A stretch of 64,000 nucleotides of DNA from positions 3,930,001 through 3,994,000 of the forward strand of contig NZ_JAUSYV010000001.1 of the NCBI RefSeq assembly GCF_030817055.1, written 5' to 3'. This DNA comes from Bacillus sp. V2I10. Its GTDB lineage: Bacteria > Bacillota > Bacilli > Bacillales > Bacillaceae. Below, piece after piece: positions 16,577-26,166 of this stretch. The notes beneath the pieces are model-generated. The model made no database searches. It was not told where the DNA came from and saw only the letters and a program-made list of their open reading frames with translations. The translations under genes and the position numbers were made by a program. The number at the start of each line of letters is the position of its first letter. The first letter of the stretch is position 1.

Positions 16577-17208
16577 TTTGCAATAATTTTATATGGATAA
16601 ACTGGATGTCTGTACTCAAACTCAGCCTCATCCTCGACTTCAAGAACAATCGGGTGAATCTCTGAACCTCTTTGTGTCGGGTACCAGTGCCTGCCATCCT
16701 TCACCACAACGACAGAACCATCACCATTTCCGAAAAAAGCGAACGAGTCAGATTCAGCTCCATATTGATTAGTCAAAAAAGCTAATTCCCGCCGCATTTC
16801 ATCAACATTTTCGCACGGCAGCCCAACTTCAAATGCATCATGCCAGTCTAATTGATGATCTGGAACCTCCGTCCTTTCAAGCATTTCAAGCACATTTCCT
16901 TCAGGATCATGAAAATATGCCTGTTTTCCTTTCCAGTATAAGTTCACTTCGCCTTCTTCGTTTTTCAGCAGAAGACTCTCTAATTCTTTAAACATGACGT
17001 CAAAAAACGATTTATTCGTTCTGAAGCATAAGTGATAATAGGTGCGGTTTTCTGCTTTAATAAAGGTTAAGCTGCTTAAACCGGCTTTCACGGTAAAACG
17101 ATCCTTTTTTTCATCTGTCAATTTCATCTTTAAAATAACCGTGTAGAATGTTTTCATTTCTTCAAGATGCTTGCACTCTAACTGCACATGCACAAATTTC
17201 ATTTCCAT
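16564..17208 (-). CDS. VOC/glyoxalase-fold protein
   Basis: The product is 214 residues long with two vicinal-oxygen-chelate half-domains. The first, FVHVQLECKHLEEMKTFYT to FHDPEGNVLEMLER, has the usual metal-ligand positions (His near the start, Glu in NVLEM). The second, from AFEVGLPCENVDEM, is more diverged. It could be a dioxygenase, lyase or resistance protein, and the sequence does not decide. Translation begins at 17208 or at the second ATG two codons later. Confidence 0.7.
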   Translation of the reverse strand: MEMKFVHVQLECKHLEEMKTFYTVILKMKLTDEKKDRFTVKAGLSSLTFIKAENRTYYHLCFRTNKSFFDVMFKELESLLLKNEEGEVNLYWKGKQAYFHDPEGNVLEMLERTEVPDHQLDWHDAFEVGLPCENVDEMRRELAFLTNQYGAESDSFAFFGNGDGSVVVVKDGRHWYPTQRGSEIHPIVLEVEDEAEFEYRHPVYPYKIIAKKEC

Positions 17209-17296
17209 TTCCCCTCTCTTTTCTTTATTTTAAAAGAAGTGCCAAAGTTTGAATTCATTCTTTATACTGATCTTTTGTCCGACTAACAGATGAAAA

Positions 17297-17320
17297 AACC
17301 GCCAGCATATGCTGACGGCA
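17297..17320 (-). terminator. Terminator after oligoendopeptidase gene
   Basis: GCCGTCAGCA and TGCTGGCGG pair around a short loop, followed on the minus strand by TTTTTTC. Confidence 0.8.
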
Positions 17321-17326
17321 TTTTCA

Positions 17327-19021
17327 TTACAGGTTTTTGTCATCCACGTTCTCAAGCCACTCTCGAATGTCGCCTGTGACCGATTGTACACATCCATCTT
17401 CAAAAGGTGAGATCAGGTTCGCAGTCTTTACTAATTCCAGGAATGATCGGCTTCCACCCTGTTTGCAAAGATGAAGATAATCCGCCCATGCCTGTTCTTT
17501 ATTTTCATGCATTTTTTTCCAGAACTGCAGCGCACAAATCTGAGCAAGTGTGTAGTCAATATAATAGAAAGGAGAATTAAAGATATGTCCCTGACGCTGC
17601 CAGAATCCGCCTTCTTCTAAAAATTCGTTATCCTCGTAATTGCGGTGCGGCAAGTATTTCCGTTCAATCTCTCTCCATGCCTGTTTGCGCTCCTTCGGAG
17701 TGGCATCCGGATTTTCATAGATGAAATGCTGGAACTCATCGACGGTTACACCGTACGGCAAAAATAACAGCGCTCCGCTTAAATGGCTGAATTTATACTT
17801 TTCCGTATCTTCCTTAAAGAAGGTTTCCATCCAAGGCCAAGTGAAAAACTCCATGCTCATGGAATGAATTTCACAAGCCTCATGTGTTGGGAAGTGGTAT
17901 TCAGATAAATTGAAATGACGGCTCATATAGACCTGGAATGCGTGTCCTGCTTCATGTGTCAAAACATCAATATCTCCGCTTGTACCGTTAAAGTTCGCGA
18001 AGATATATGGAGCTTTGTAATCTTCAATATATGTGCAGTATCCGCCGCCTGCCTTTCCTTTTTGCGCAAGCAGATCCATCAGATTCCGTTCAATCATAAA
18101 ATCAAAGAATTCATTTGTTTCTCTCGACAGCTCTTCATACATCTTTTTCCCATTCTCGATAATCCACTCTGCATCCCCTTTAGGAGTAGCATTTCCAGTT
18201 GTAAATTGAAGCTTTTCATCCGGGAAAGCAAGAGTATCAAGCCCTAAACGTTCTTGCTGGCGTTCTCTTAATCGAGATGCCATTGGCACGATGTATTCCT
18301 TGATCTGATCACGGAAGTTCTTCGCCATGTCTGCATCAAAATCAATACGCTGCATTCTTTCGTAGCCCAGCTCCACAAAATTCGCAAAGCCTAATTTCTT
18401 TGCAATGAGTGTCCGGACTTTTACGAGCTTGTCAAAAATCTCATCGAATTTTTCTCCATTTTCAGCATAAAAGCCGAAATATGCGTCTGATGCACGTTTT
18501 CTCTTGTCGCGCTCTTTTGATTCAAGCAGCGGTTCAAGCTGTGCAAGTGTGTATTCTTTTCCGTCAAACTCAATTTTTGCAGAGGCAACAAGCTTCGTAT
18601 ACTCTGTCACGAGTTTGTTTTCTTTTTGCAGATCTTCAAGTACTTCAGGGGAAAATGTTTTCATCTGGGCGTCAGCAAGGGCAAAAATCTGTTTCCCGTA
18701 TTTCTCTTCCAATTCATTGCGGAAATTTGAGCTGACAAGCGCTTTGTAAAACTCCGTATCCATTGCTTTAATATGCGGTTCAAGCTCATCAAGATAGTCC
18801 TGCTCTTCCTTGTAAAACTCATCATTTGTATCAATTGTATGGCGGATGTAGCAAAGGTTGAAGGCTGTAGAAAGATTGCCGCGAATGACATTCAGCTGAT
18901 CAAGCGCCTCTTCCTGCTTTTCTAAGCTTTCTGCCTGCTTGAACAATTCAAGAGCCTCATGGAATGTTGCTTCAACTTCTTCCTTGCCCGGTCTTTTGTA
19001 GTCGTATTCCTGAAATTTCAT
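17327..19021 (-). CDS. M3-family oligoendopeptidase (PepF-like)
   Basis: The product is 564 residues long, the standard length of the PepF/M3B group. The zinc site HEAGHAFQVY lies near residue 365, with the third ligand in EIHSMSMEFF about 30 residues later. It is a cytoplasmic metallopeptidase that cuts short peptides. The gene stands alone between clpE and motA, a place not occupied in B. subtilis 168, so it is a local insertion relative to that genome. The start MKFQEYDYKRP has AGGGG-like sequence upstream. Confidence 0.9.
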   Translation of the reverse strand: MKFQEYDYKRPGKEEVEATFHEALELFKQAESLEKQEEALDQLNVIRGNLSTAFNLCYIRHTIDTNDEFYKEEQDYLDELEPHIKAMDTEFYKALVSSNFRNELEEKYGKQIFALADAQMKTFSPEVLEDLQKENKLVTEYTKLVASAKIEFDGKEYTLAQLEPLLESKERDKRKRASDAYFGFYAENGEKFDEIFDKLVKVRTLIAKKLGFANFVELGYERMQRIDFDADMAKNFRDQIKEYIVPMASRLRERQQERLGLDTLAFPDEKLQFTTGNATPKGDAEWIIENGKKMYEELSRETNEFFDFMIERNLMDLLAQKGKAGGGYCTYIEDYKAPYIFANFNGTSGDIDVLTHEAGHAFQVYMSRHFNLSEYHFPTHEACEIHSMSMEFFTWPWMETFFKEDTEKYKFSHLSGALLFLPYGVTVDEFQHFIYENPDATPKERKQAWREIERKYLPHRNYEDNEFLEEGGFWQRQGHIFNSPFYYIDYTLAQICALQFWKKMHENKEQAWADYLHLCKQGGSRSFLELVKTANLISPFEDGCVQSVTGDIREWLENVDDKNL

Positions 19022-19117
19022 ATGTATTTCCCCACTCTCATAAAATAAATAACTTTCCCCTTCTTTTAATTCGAGAAAAAAGTCATGATTCCTCTGTTTC
19101 TCATTTAATTCAGCTCT

Positions 19118-19143
19118 TAAAGTTTATGAAAAGATGACGATAT
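19118..19143 (+). promoter_or_regulatory. Sigma-D promoter of motAB
   Basis: TAAA (19118-19121), 14 bases, then GACGATAT (19136-19143) match the sigma-D consensus TAAA-N14/16-GCCGATAT with one mismatch. This is the expected control for flagellar motor genes. Confidence 0.85.
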
Positions 19144-19185
19144 AAATAGTAACAAAACGTAACGAAAGAAAGATTTGGTGAGAGT

Positions 19186-19977
19186 ATGGATAAAACGTCA
19201 CTTATTGGATTAATTTTAGGCCTTGTCGCCGTTTTCGTCGGCATGTTTATGAAGGGTGTCAGCCCGGCTGTCCTGTTAAATCCGGCTGCATTGCTGATTA
19301 TAATTGCCGGAACGATTGCAACTGTCGTAACCGCATTTCCCACAAGCGAGATTAAAAGAGTGCCGAAGCTCTTCGGCGTTATTTTTAAAGAGCAGCAGTC
19401 ACACAGCATTCAAGAACTGATTCCCATGTTTTCCGAATGGGCCCAGGTTGCGAGAAAAGAAGGGCTGCTTGCACTTGAAGCTAAGATTTCGGATGTTGAA
19501 GATCCATTTTTAAAAAATGGGCTGAGCATGGCTGTTGACGGACAAAATGCTGAATTTATCCGGGATGTCATGACGGAAGAAATAGATGCCATGGAAGAGC
19601 GTCACTTAGCAGGAGCATCCATCTTTTCACAGGCGGGCACTTACGCCCCTACCCTTGGAGTACTTGGAGCAGTTGTCGGATTAATCGCTGCTCTTTCACA
19701 TATGGATAATACGGATGAATTAGGGAAAGCGATTGGAGCAGCATTTGTGGCAACCCTTATGGGGATTTTCACGGGTTATGTTTTATGGCACCCTTTTGCA
19801 AATAAACTCAAAAGAAAATCCAAACAAGAAGCAAAAGTAAAGCACGTCATGATTGAAGGAGTGTTATCTGTTCTTGAAGGCCAGGCCCCGAAAGCAATTG
19901 AACAAAAGCTTGCCACCTACCTTCCGGCACACGAAAGAAAACAGCTTTTCGTGGAAGGAGAGAGTTTAGATGGCTAG
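19186..19977 (+). CDS. motA: Flagellar motor stator protein MotA
   Basis: The product is 263 residues long with four membrane helices (about 5-25, 30-50, 145-170, 180-200). With MotB it forms the H+-driven stator. The cytoplasmic loop keeps the charged block around FIRDVMTEEIDAMEERH, and the proton-path Pro is in GTYAPTLGVLGAVVGL. Start MDKTSLIGLI and length fit MotA better than the Na+-type MotP, and the place next to clpE, ykvI and kinD is that of motA in B. subtilis. It overlaps motB by eight bases. Confidence 0.95.
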   Translation: MDKTSLIGLILGLVAVFVGMFMKGVSPAVLLNPAALLIIIAGTIATVVTAFPTSEIKRVPKLFGVIFKEQQSHSIQELIPMFSEWAQVARKEGLLALEAKISDVEDPFLKNGLSMAVDGQNAEFIRDVMTEEIDAMEERHLAGASIFSQAGTYAPTLGVLGAVVGLIAALSHMDNTDELGKAIGAAFVATLMGIFTGYVLWHPFANKLKRKSKQEAKVKHVMIEGVLSVLEGQAPKAIEQKLATYLPAHERKQLFVEGESLDG

Positions 19978-20725
19978 AAAGAAAAAACAGAAACACGAGG
20001 AAGAGCACGTTGATGAATCCTGGCTTTTGCCCTATGCCGATTTATTAACGCTATTGCTCGCCCTCTTCATCGTCCTATTTGCCATGAGCTCAGTAGACGC
20101 GCAGAAATTCCAAATGCTTGCCCGGGCTTTCAACAGCACGTTTACAGGCGGAACCGGCGTTCTTGAATACCCAAGTCCGATCCCTGACGGTGAGATGGAA
20201 AAGCTGGATCAGGAGAAGGAAAAGAATCCGGAAAAAGAACAGCAGGAAACACTCGAGCAGGAGAAATTAAAAGAAATTCAGAAAAAAGTGAATGCCTATA
20301 TTGCGGCAAACAGGCTTGAAACACAATTAAAAACCACTCTGACGGATGAAGGACTTCTCATCACCATTTTAAATGATATCTTTTTTGATTCGGGCAATTC
20401 CTCCATCCGCAAGAAAGATGAACAGCTGGCGAAGGAAATTTCGAAGCTTTTAGTCATGAATCCTCCGCGGAATATTATCGTCAGCGGCCACACAGACAAC
20501 GTGCCGATTCAGAACGCAGAATTTGAATCCAATTGGCACTTAAGTGTGATGCGCGCTGTAAATTTCATGAAGCTTTTGCTTGAAAACGAGCAGCTTGATC
20601 CTAGAGCCTTCTCTGCAAAAGGGTTTGGGGAGTATAATCCAGTTGCAGACAACAAAACAAAAGAAGGCCAGCAAAAAAACCGAAGGGTCGAGATTTTGAT
20701 CCTTCCGATTGAGCAGAACCAGTAA
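19970..20725 (+). CDS. motB: Flagellar motor stator protein MotB
   Basis: The product is 251 residues long. The single helix contains the proton-binding Asp24 (WLLPYADLLTLLLALFIVL). A Glu/Lys-rich plug and linker (about 65-105) follows, then an OmpA-like peptidoglycan-binding domain (VSGHTDNVPI and NRRVEILIL). AGGAGAG lies inside the end of motA, and the overlap implies coupled synthesis at the fixed stator ratio. Confidence 0.95.
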   Translation: MARKKKQKHEEEHVDESWLLPYADLLTLLLALFIVLFAMSSVDAQKFQMLARAFNSTFTGGTGVLEYPSPIPDGEMEKLDQEKEKNPEKEQQETLEQEKLKEIQKKVNAYIAANRLETQLKTTLTDEGLLITILNDIFFDSGNSSIRKKDEQLAKEISKLLVMNPPRNIIVSGHTDNVPIQNAEFESNWHLSVMRAVNFMKLLLENEQLDPRAFSAKGFGEYNPVADNKTKEGQQKNRRVEILILPIEQNQ

Positions 20726-20755
20726 AAAAGTGTCCAATACGGACACTTTTTTTAT
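20726..20755 (+). terminator. Terminator after motAB
   Basis: GTGTCC and GGACAC pair around AATAC, flanked by A5 and T7. Confidence 0.9.
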
Positions 20756-21002
20756 TGAAAGATGATGGGTAATTGTCCACCGAGCTTGCCAATTAGGAGA
20801 TAAATGGCTGAACGAGCATAAATCTGGGGTGTGGGCGAGGTCAAATGATAATGCGGCTGATATAGTACATATTCAGAACTAGATTACCCAGGCATTTTTA
20901 ATGGGGATATTTTCTGTGAGAATAGCAGTCGAATGGAAAAAATCGAAGAGTCCAATTCAAGCGCACATTCCGGCTAACAACAGTATTATCGCCATCTCTC
21001 TC
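20756..21002. other. Intergenic region without visible features
   Basis: I see no gene, repeat or convincing hairpin between the motB terminator and the mhqR terminator. Confidence 0.5.
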
Positions 21003-21033
21003 AAAAAAAAACACTTCCTAATTAGAAAGTGTT
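21003..21033 (-). terminator. Terminator after mhqR
   Basis: On the minus strand AACACTTTCTAAT and ATTAGGAAGTGTT overlap in a short-loop stem followed by T9. Confidence 0.85.
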
Positions 21034-21483
21034 TTAATCCTGAAGATCCCGTGCATGATAGCCGACTTTTTTTATAAGATCAATGACGGTCTGCTTTTCT
21101 TCTGATGTCAGAATGCCGACAATTTCATCTAACCGCTCTTGATGAGATGGAAAAATACTCTCGATCAATTTCTTTCCTTTATCCGTAATTTGAGCAAAGG
21201 TAACGCGGCGGTCCTTATCACATGCTTTTCGGACAAGCAGTTCTTTTTGTTCGAGCTTGTCGACTACGTATGTGATGCTTCCGCTTGCTAATAGAATCTT
21301 CCCGCCAATTTGCTGAAGCGGCTGTTCCCCTTTATGATAGAGGAGCTCAAGCACGGCAAATTCTGTTGGGTTCAGCCCGAAGCTTGAGATGTGTTTATTC
21401 ACTTGATCATTAATCTCGCGGTGTGCACGGGATAAAACGATAAATAATTTTAACGATTGTTCGATTTGCTGTTGATCTTTCAT
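21034..21483 (-). CDS. mhqR: MarR-family regulator MhqR
   Basis: The product is about 149 residues long, a winged helix of the MarR type with recognition segment ILLASGSITYVVDKLEQKELL and wing ACDKDRRVTFAQIT. It closely resembles B. subtilis MhqR (YkvE), which represses quinone and catechol detoxification genes, and it lies between motB and kinD exactly as there. There are three possible starts (TTG 21492, ATG 21489, ATG 21483), and GAAGGA favours 21483. None of the known target genes is in this window. Confidence 0.8.
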   Translation of the reverse strand: MKDQQQIEQSLKLFIVLSRAHREINDQVNKHISSFGLNPTEFAVLELLYHKGEQPLQQIGGKILLASGSITYVVDKLEQKELLVRKACDKDRRVTFAQITDKGKKLIESIFPSHQERLDEIVGILTSEEKQTVIDLIKKVGYHARDLQD

Positions 21484-21509
21484 TTTCATCAATCCTTCGA
21501 TAACTAAAT

Positions 21510-21525
21510 ATCTTGAATTCTAAAT
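21510..21525 (-). promoter_or_regulatory. Possible MhqR operator
   Basis: ATCTTGAATTCTAAAT, 26 bases before mhqR, matches the left half and centre of the known MhqR palindrome (ATCTCGAATTCGAGAT) but not its right half. Autoregulation is only a possibility. Confidence 0.35.
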
Positions 21526-21573
21526 AATAATGATACAAAATTGCAGCTGAAATGTCAATATAGCATAGAAATT

Positions 21574-23115
21574 TTAAGAACAAATGACCTTCCAATTATG
21601 ATTGAGAGAAGCTTGTACTTCTTTTTTCTCTAGTAAATAGTTCGCAATCAGCTCAGACATATCAACAGGAACTTCTTTTATGACTTCTTTTCCTTTGAAC
21701 ATTGTGTATTCTCCCCCGCCTGAGGCCCTGTAGTTATTCATTACAACGTCATATTCTCCATCACGTTCTAGCGGCTTTCCTTTTTTCTCAAGAAGCACGA
21801 CCCGATCGCCGACTGGTTTTGAGACATCAAGTATGTACTCAATTCCTTCCCACATGTCATAGTTATAGTGCTGAGGCTTCGGATCCTGAAACTTCGGATT
21901 CACAATAACTGCGCCGTCCTCTCCGCACATAAAGTATGAGGCTGAACGTTCAAGAGCGGCTCTTATGTCGCTGCCTTTCAAACGAAGTACCTTCAAGGTA
22001 TTCGGATAGATATAGTTTGAAACAATGTCACGCATGGTCGGATTTTCAGGGAAGCCTCTTGATGAATTATCAAAAAGAGCCGTGTTTGAGATCTCCGTGC
22101 CTGAGACATCCATTTGTACCTTATTAATAAATTCTATAAAAGCTGTTTTCACCATGCGTGCTGCGAAAGGATCTTCGATCAGCATGTTTCCGCTGATCTT
22201 TCCAATGGGCTGATCCAGCCACTTTTGTGTCTCTCTTTCGAAAGGCTGAATCAATTCTATTATGCTCTGATCTGTTTCATTAATGGTTAGATCTACAAGC
22301 TTTGATGTTTTCTCTTTAACGCATATTCCGTTTTCATTAACCGCAAAGGTGATCTCAATTTTTCCGGCAAAGCGTCCATTAAAGCCAGGCTGAACCACCG
22401 TTACTCCGTTTAATTCACCTGAAATGGAGCGATGCTGATGACCAGTGAGCAGCACATCAATTCCCTTAATCTCCTGGCAAAATTGATAGGCCTGATTCTC
22501 ACCTGTAAGCGCTTCTGTCGGTTCTCCCGTCTTTAGGTCACGCTCAAAACCGCCATGGTATGAGACGATAAGCAGATCAGGCTTCTCATTCTTTTTAATA
22601 TATTCCGTCCAATGCTTGGCCGATTGAAAAGCATCGTGAAATGAGAGTTCTTCAATATGCTTCGGATCTTCCCAGTTCGGGATATAATGGGTTGTTACCC
22701 CAAGAACCGCAACCTTTACACCGCAGTATGTCTTCATTATATAAGGTTTGCCTAATAATGGCTCTCCGTTTTCTGTGATATTAGCGGACAGCCATGGGAA
22801 TTCAGATTGATCTGCAGCTTTTTTCAAAAAATCACTGCCGTAGTTGAACTCATGATTGCCGATTACCGCTGCATCATAGCCAAGCGCATTCATAGCCGCT
22901 ATGACAGGGTTCCTCTGATCTGCAGCTTTTTTCGCATAATAGTAGGTAAGCGGGGTTCCCTGGATGCAATCTCCATTATCAATGAGAAGGACGTTATCAT
23001 GCTCGTTCCTCTCTTTTTTGATGATCGTTGAAATTTTTGCAAGACCTAGGCATTGTTCCTCATTTGTGCTGTATATTAGCGGAAGAATATGACCATGAAT
23101 GTCACTCGTCTGCAA
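21574..23115 (-). CDS. Bifunctional metallophosphatase/5'-nucleotidase
   Basis: The product is 513 residues or slightly more. It has an N-terminal calcineurin-like domain with metal residues in QTSDIHGH, DNGDC, GNHEF and GHQHRS, and a C-terminal 5'-nucleotidase domain (DNSSRGFPENPTMRDIV, NNYRASGGGEYTMF). There is no signal peptide, so it acts inside the cell, unlike the secreted relative at 55.9-57.5 kb. The first canonical start is TTG at 23115, but it has no ribosome site. GGGAGGGG lies before an in-frame ATA at 23139, where homologues would begin (ME-TVRLTILQ). Confidence 0.88.
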   Translation of the reverse strand: MQTSDIHGHILPLIYSTNEEQCLGLAKISTIIKKERNEHDNVLLIDNGDCIQGTPLTYYYAKKAADQRNPVIAAMNALGYDAAVIGNHEFNYGSDFLKKAADQSEFPWLSANITENGEPLLGKPYIMKTYCGVKVAVLGVTTHYIPNWEDPKHIEELSFHDAFQSAKHWTEYIKKNEKPDLLIVSYHGGFERDLKTGEPTEALTGENQAYQFCQEIKGIDVLLTGHQHRSISGELNGVTVVQPGFNGRFAGKIEITFAVNENGICVKEKTSKLVDLTINETDQSIIELIQPFERETQKWLDQPIGKISGNMLIEDPFAARMVKTAFIEFINKVQMDVSGTEISNTALFDNSSRGFPENPTMRDIVSNYIYPNTLKVLRLKGSDIRAALERSASYFMCGEDGAVIVNPKFQDPKPQHYNYDMWEGIEYILDVSKPVGDRVVLLEKKGKPLERDGEYDVVMNNYRASGGGEYTMFKGKEVIKEVPVDMSELIANYLLEKKEVQASLNHNWKVICS

Positions 23116-23317
23116 GATTGTCAGTCTAACCGTTTCTATGAGAAACCCCTCCCTTTTCTTTCCATCATACCCAATATTCCCTTTCTCTACAATAGAAGGA
23201 ACGCGCTTTTAGTTTAGAGCGGAATTCAGCCATCTTTCCTAGTACATTCAAATTAAATGGTTTATAATTCGAATAGTATGCTCTTAATCGGGCAATCTTT
23301 TATTTGGGGCGATAACT

Positions 23318-24823
23318 TTGCTGAAAGATCCTAATCGAATAAAAAAAGCATCGATCTATTTTCTGGTCGTGCTGATCCCATCCCTGCTAATCAATACATG
23401 CATTTATTTTTACCAAAAAGACAAAGTGATGGATCTCCATCGTTCTGAAGCAGCATTCATGATCAACATTCATAAAAATCAGATTGATAATTTAATTCAA
23501 GATACAAAAGCAAGGCTGGAATCGATGGCGCTTGTGCTTGAAGAAGAAAAGGACGAGAATAAAATTCAGCGAGTGCTAATGCAGGCGTATGATCAGGAGC
23601 CGCGTTTTTCAGGTCTTTATTTTGTTCATAAGAATGGTGACATTACAGCAGCTTCCAGAAAATTGATGAAAACAGTTAACCTTCAAAACCGGGCTTTTTT
23701 TAAAAGTGCCATTGCAACCAAACAATCGACTGTATCAGATGCCTACTTCGGTAATATTACCGGAGGATATATTGTTTCCGTTTGCACGCCCATTTTTAAT
23801 GAGAAAGGTGAAGTAACAAACTTATTAGTAGCAGCTTTAAAAGTAGATTATCTTAAAAATATCATGAACGTCATCAGTCCCAGATTGAATATTAAGGTAG
23901 TGAATGAAAGCAATCATGTTCTTTTTGCATCAGGCAGCGAGAATGCGCCATCAAAATTGGAGCCTGTTCGGGTTTACCTTGATCAGATCGCGTGGAAGCT
24001 TGAGGGTGTGCCTGATTCAGAAATAAGTCTTAAACATGCAAAAGACATGATCATTTACATGCTGATCACATTCGGAATCTTAAACATCATTTTTATTCTC
24101 ATCCAAAATTTCCTTTTAAAAAGAAGAGCTTTAATTGAACAAAGCCAAATAGATGCTCAAAAAGTAGAGCTTGTCGGAATGCTTGCAGCAAGCACTGCCC
24201 ACGAAATCAGAAATCCGCTGACAGGTGTAAAAGGGTTCATTCAGCTTTTGCAGGAAAAATATCAGGACTCTGAAGATCAATTCTATTTTTCTGTCATCGA
24301 TAAAGAGATCCAGCGCATCAATGAAATCGTCAGCGAGTTTTTAGTGCTCGGGAAACCGACTGCCCATCACCACGCAGACCACGATATTAATGCGATTGTG
24401 CTTGAATTATCCCCGCTGCTGGGGTCTGAAGCTAATCTTTATAATACAGAAATGGATATCCGGTTATATAAAGAACCTCTGCTTATTAATTGCACAAAGG
24501 ATCATATCAAACAGGTGCTGCTGAATTTAGCGAAAAATTCATTAGAAGCAATCGACAAAAATGAAGGCAGATTAACCATCGAGGTGCAAAAACAGGGAGA
24601 TTTCGCTGTAATCAGAGTAATTGACACGGGAAAAGGCATACCGGAAGATGTCATTTCAAAAATCTTTCACCCTTTCTTTACCATGAAAGATACCGGCACA
24701 GGGCTCGGACTTGTCGTATGCAAACGGATCATCTCCATGTACAAAGGAACAATCGCCATTGACAGTGTATTAGATAGAGGGACGAAAGTGACAATTGCTC
24801 TTCCTTTATCAGAAAAAGAGTGA
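23318..24823 (+). CDS. kinD: Sporulation sensor histidine kinase KinD
   Basis: The product is 501 residues long. It has a membrane helix at about 13-31, an extracellular double Cache sensor domain to about 240, a second helix at about 246-265, then HisKA with the phospho-His in STAHEIRNPLTGVKGF and an ATPase domain (N box NLAKNSLEAI, G1 DTGKGI, G2 GTGLGL). The length and place next to mhqR match B. subtilis KinD (506 residues), which feeds phosphate to Spo0F and Spo0A, mostly in biofilm cells. The start is TTG. Confidence 0.88.
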   Translation: MLKDPNRIKKASIYFLVVLIPSLLINTCIYFYQKDKVMDLHRSEAAFMINIHKNQIDNLIQDTKARLESMALVLEEEKDENKIQRVLMQAYDQEPRFSGLYFVHKNGDITAASRKLMKTVNLQNRAFFKSAIATKQSTVSDAYFGNITGGYIVSVCTPIFNEKGEVTNLLVAALKVDYLKNIMNVISPRLNIKVVNESNHVLFASGSENAPSKLEPVRVYLDQIAWKLEGVPDSEISLKHAKDMIIYMLITFGILNIIFILIQNFLLKRRALIEQSQIDAQKVELVGMLAASTAHEIRNPLTGVKGFIQLLQEKYQDSEDQFYFSVIDKEIQRINEIVSEFLVLGKPTAHHHADHDINAIVLELSPLLGSEANLYNTEMDIRLYKEPLLINCTKDHIKQVLLNLAKNSLEAIDKNEGRLTIEVQKQGDFAVIRVIDTGKGIPEDVISKIFHPFFTMKDTGTGLGLVVCKRIISMYKGTIAIDSVLDRGTKVTIALPLSEKE

Positions 24824-24850
24824 AAAGCAAATGCTTTTCACTCTTTTTTT
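24818..24850 (+). terminator. Terminator after kinD
   Basis: GAGTGAAAAGC and GCTTTTCACTC pair around AAAT, followed by T7. The stem includes the stop codon. Confidence 0.9.
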
Positions 24851-24938
24851 AGTTAGATGAAATATAAAAATTTTCGCATTTATGGTAAGAGGAAGCGTCT
24901 AACTCCACAAGGCGCTTGTACTTACTATATGTAAATAT

Positions 24939-25886
24939 TCAGCTCGTTAAGATCTCTTCAATACGCTGCAGCGCATTATACCCTAATGCAACGTCCGAAG
25001 CCTTCGCGTTTTCAATAATCTGCTCTGGGTGAGAAGAACCGACAAGGGTGCTTGCCACATTATGCTGCCTCAGCGTCCAGGCAAGAGCAAGCTGGGCAAG
25101 TGTGATGTCGTGTTCCTTTGCAAGCTGATCCAGAAGCTCCACTTTTCGGTTCACCATATCATTCAGGATTTTCTTCATCCATGAATTCACGTTTTCTCCG
25201 GATGCACGGCTACCTTTAGGGATTAAACCTTCTTTATATTTCCCTGTTAAAATCCCCTGTGCAAGCGGTGACCACACAACTTGTGAAACGCCGGCATTTT
25301 CGCACATTGGAATAATTTCTTCTTCAATATCACGGTGTAACATATTGTACTGCGGCTGATTCACGATAATCCGGTCGAGCAGGTAGCGGTCTGCCACACT
25401 CATGGCTTCCTGTATTTGTGCAGCCGTCCATTCGCTAACTCCTGCATATAAGATCTTCCCCTGGCGAATAAGATCATCAATTGCCCGCAATGTTTCATCA
25501 AGCGGTGTTTCATGATCATATCTGTGACAGTAAAAAATATCGACATATTCGAGATCCATCCGCTTTAAGCTTGCATGGACCTGTTCCATAATATGCTTTC
25601 TTGATAACCCCTTATCGTTCGGCCCGTCCCCCATTGGCCAGAAAGCTTTTGTCGTCAGGACATATGAATCCCTTGGAAACGGCTTAAGTGCTCTTGACAT
25701 GACAATTTCTGCTTTTCCGCGCTCATACACATTCGCGCTGTCGAAAAAGTTGATTCCCGCTTCATACGCCTTATGAATTATATCTGCTGCTGACCGCTCA
25801 TCAACTGTTTTGCCGAATGTGAGCCAGCTTCCAAGACTGATTTCACTTACCTTTAACCCTGATCTGCCTAGCCTTCGATATTGCAT
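24939..25886 (-). CDS. Aldo/keto reductase
   Basis: The product is 315 residues long, a TIM-barrel NADPH oxidoreductase of the Kv-beta/YghZ-like group. The catalytic Asp and Tyr are in FFDSANVYERGKAE and the Lys in VLTTKAFWP. The cofactor loop is GSSHPEQI, and a C-terminal helix bundle follows. The carbonyl substrate cannot be told. The AGGGGGAAT ribosome site and the family start MQYRRLGRSGLKVS agree. Confidence 0.9.
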   Translation of the reverse strand: MQYRRLGRSGLKVSEISLGSWLTFGKTVDERSAADIIHKAYEAGINFFDSANVYERGKAEIVMSRALKPFPRDSYVLTTKAFWPMGDGPNDKGLSRKHIMEQVHASLKRMDLEYVDIFYCHRYDHETPLDETLRAIDDLIRQGKILYAGVSEWTAAQIQEAMSVADRYLLDRIIVNQPQYNMLHRDIEEEIIPMCENAGVSQVVWSPLAQGILTGKYKEGLIPKGSRASGENVNSWMKKILNDMVNRKVELLDQLAKEHDITLAQLALAWTLRQHNVASTLVGSSHPEQIIENAKASDVALGYNALQRIEEILTS

Positions 25887-26166
25887 CCCTATTCCCCCTG
25901 CTGTACATGATGATATTCCTTTGTCTTTAACTTATCAGAAATTTCAAAAATCGTAAAGGGAGAGAAGCGTTCACCTATCGACATTAACCGACAAGATGTT
26001 TCATTTCCCTCTTGATCTTTATGATTATTAGCAAGAATACAATTATTTGCTGAAAAAAATAACCTCATATGGCGAAAAAACAAGAATGAATGTTTTCGCT
26101 ATCTTTTTTGGTTTTTTTTCGGCTATAATATGGCTATTACATACATGCACGAAAAGGAGTTCAGCC

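Noticed and set aside
19186..20725. motPS (Na+-driven stator)
   Set aside because: N-termini, proton-path residues and the place beside clpE, mhqR and kinD all fit motAB. motPS in Bacillus lies next to ccpA.
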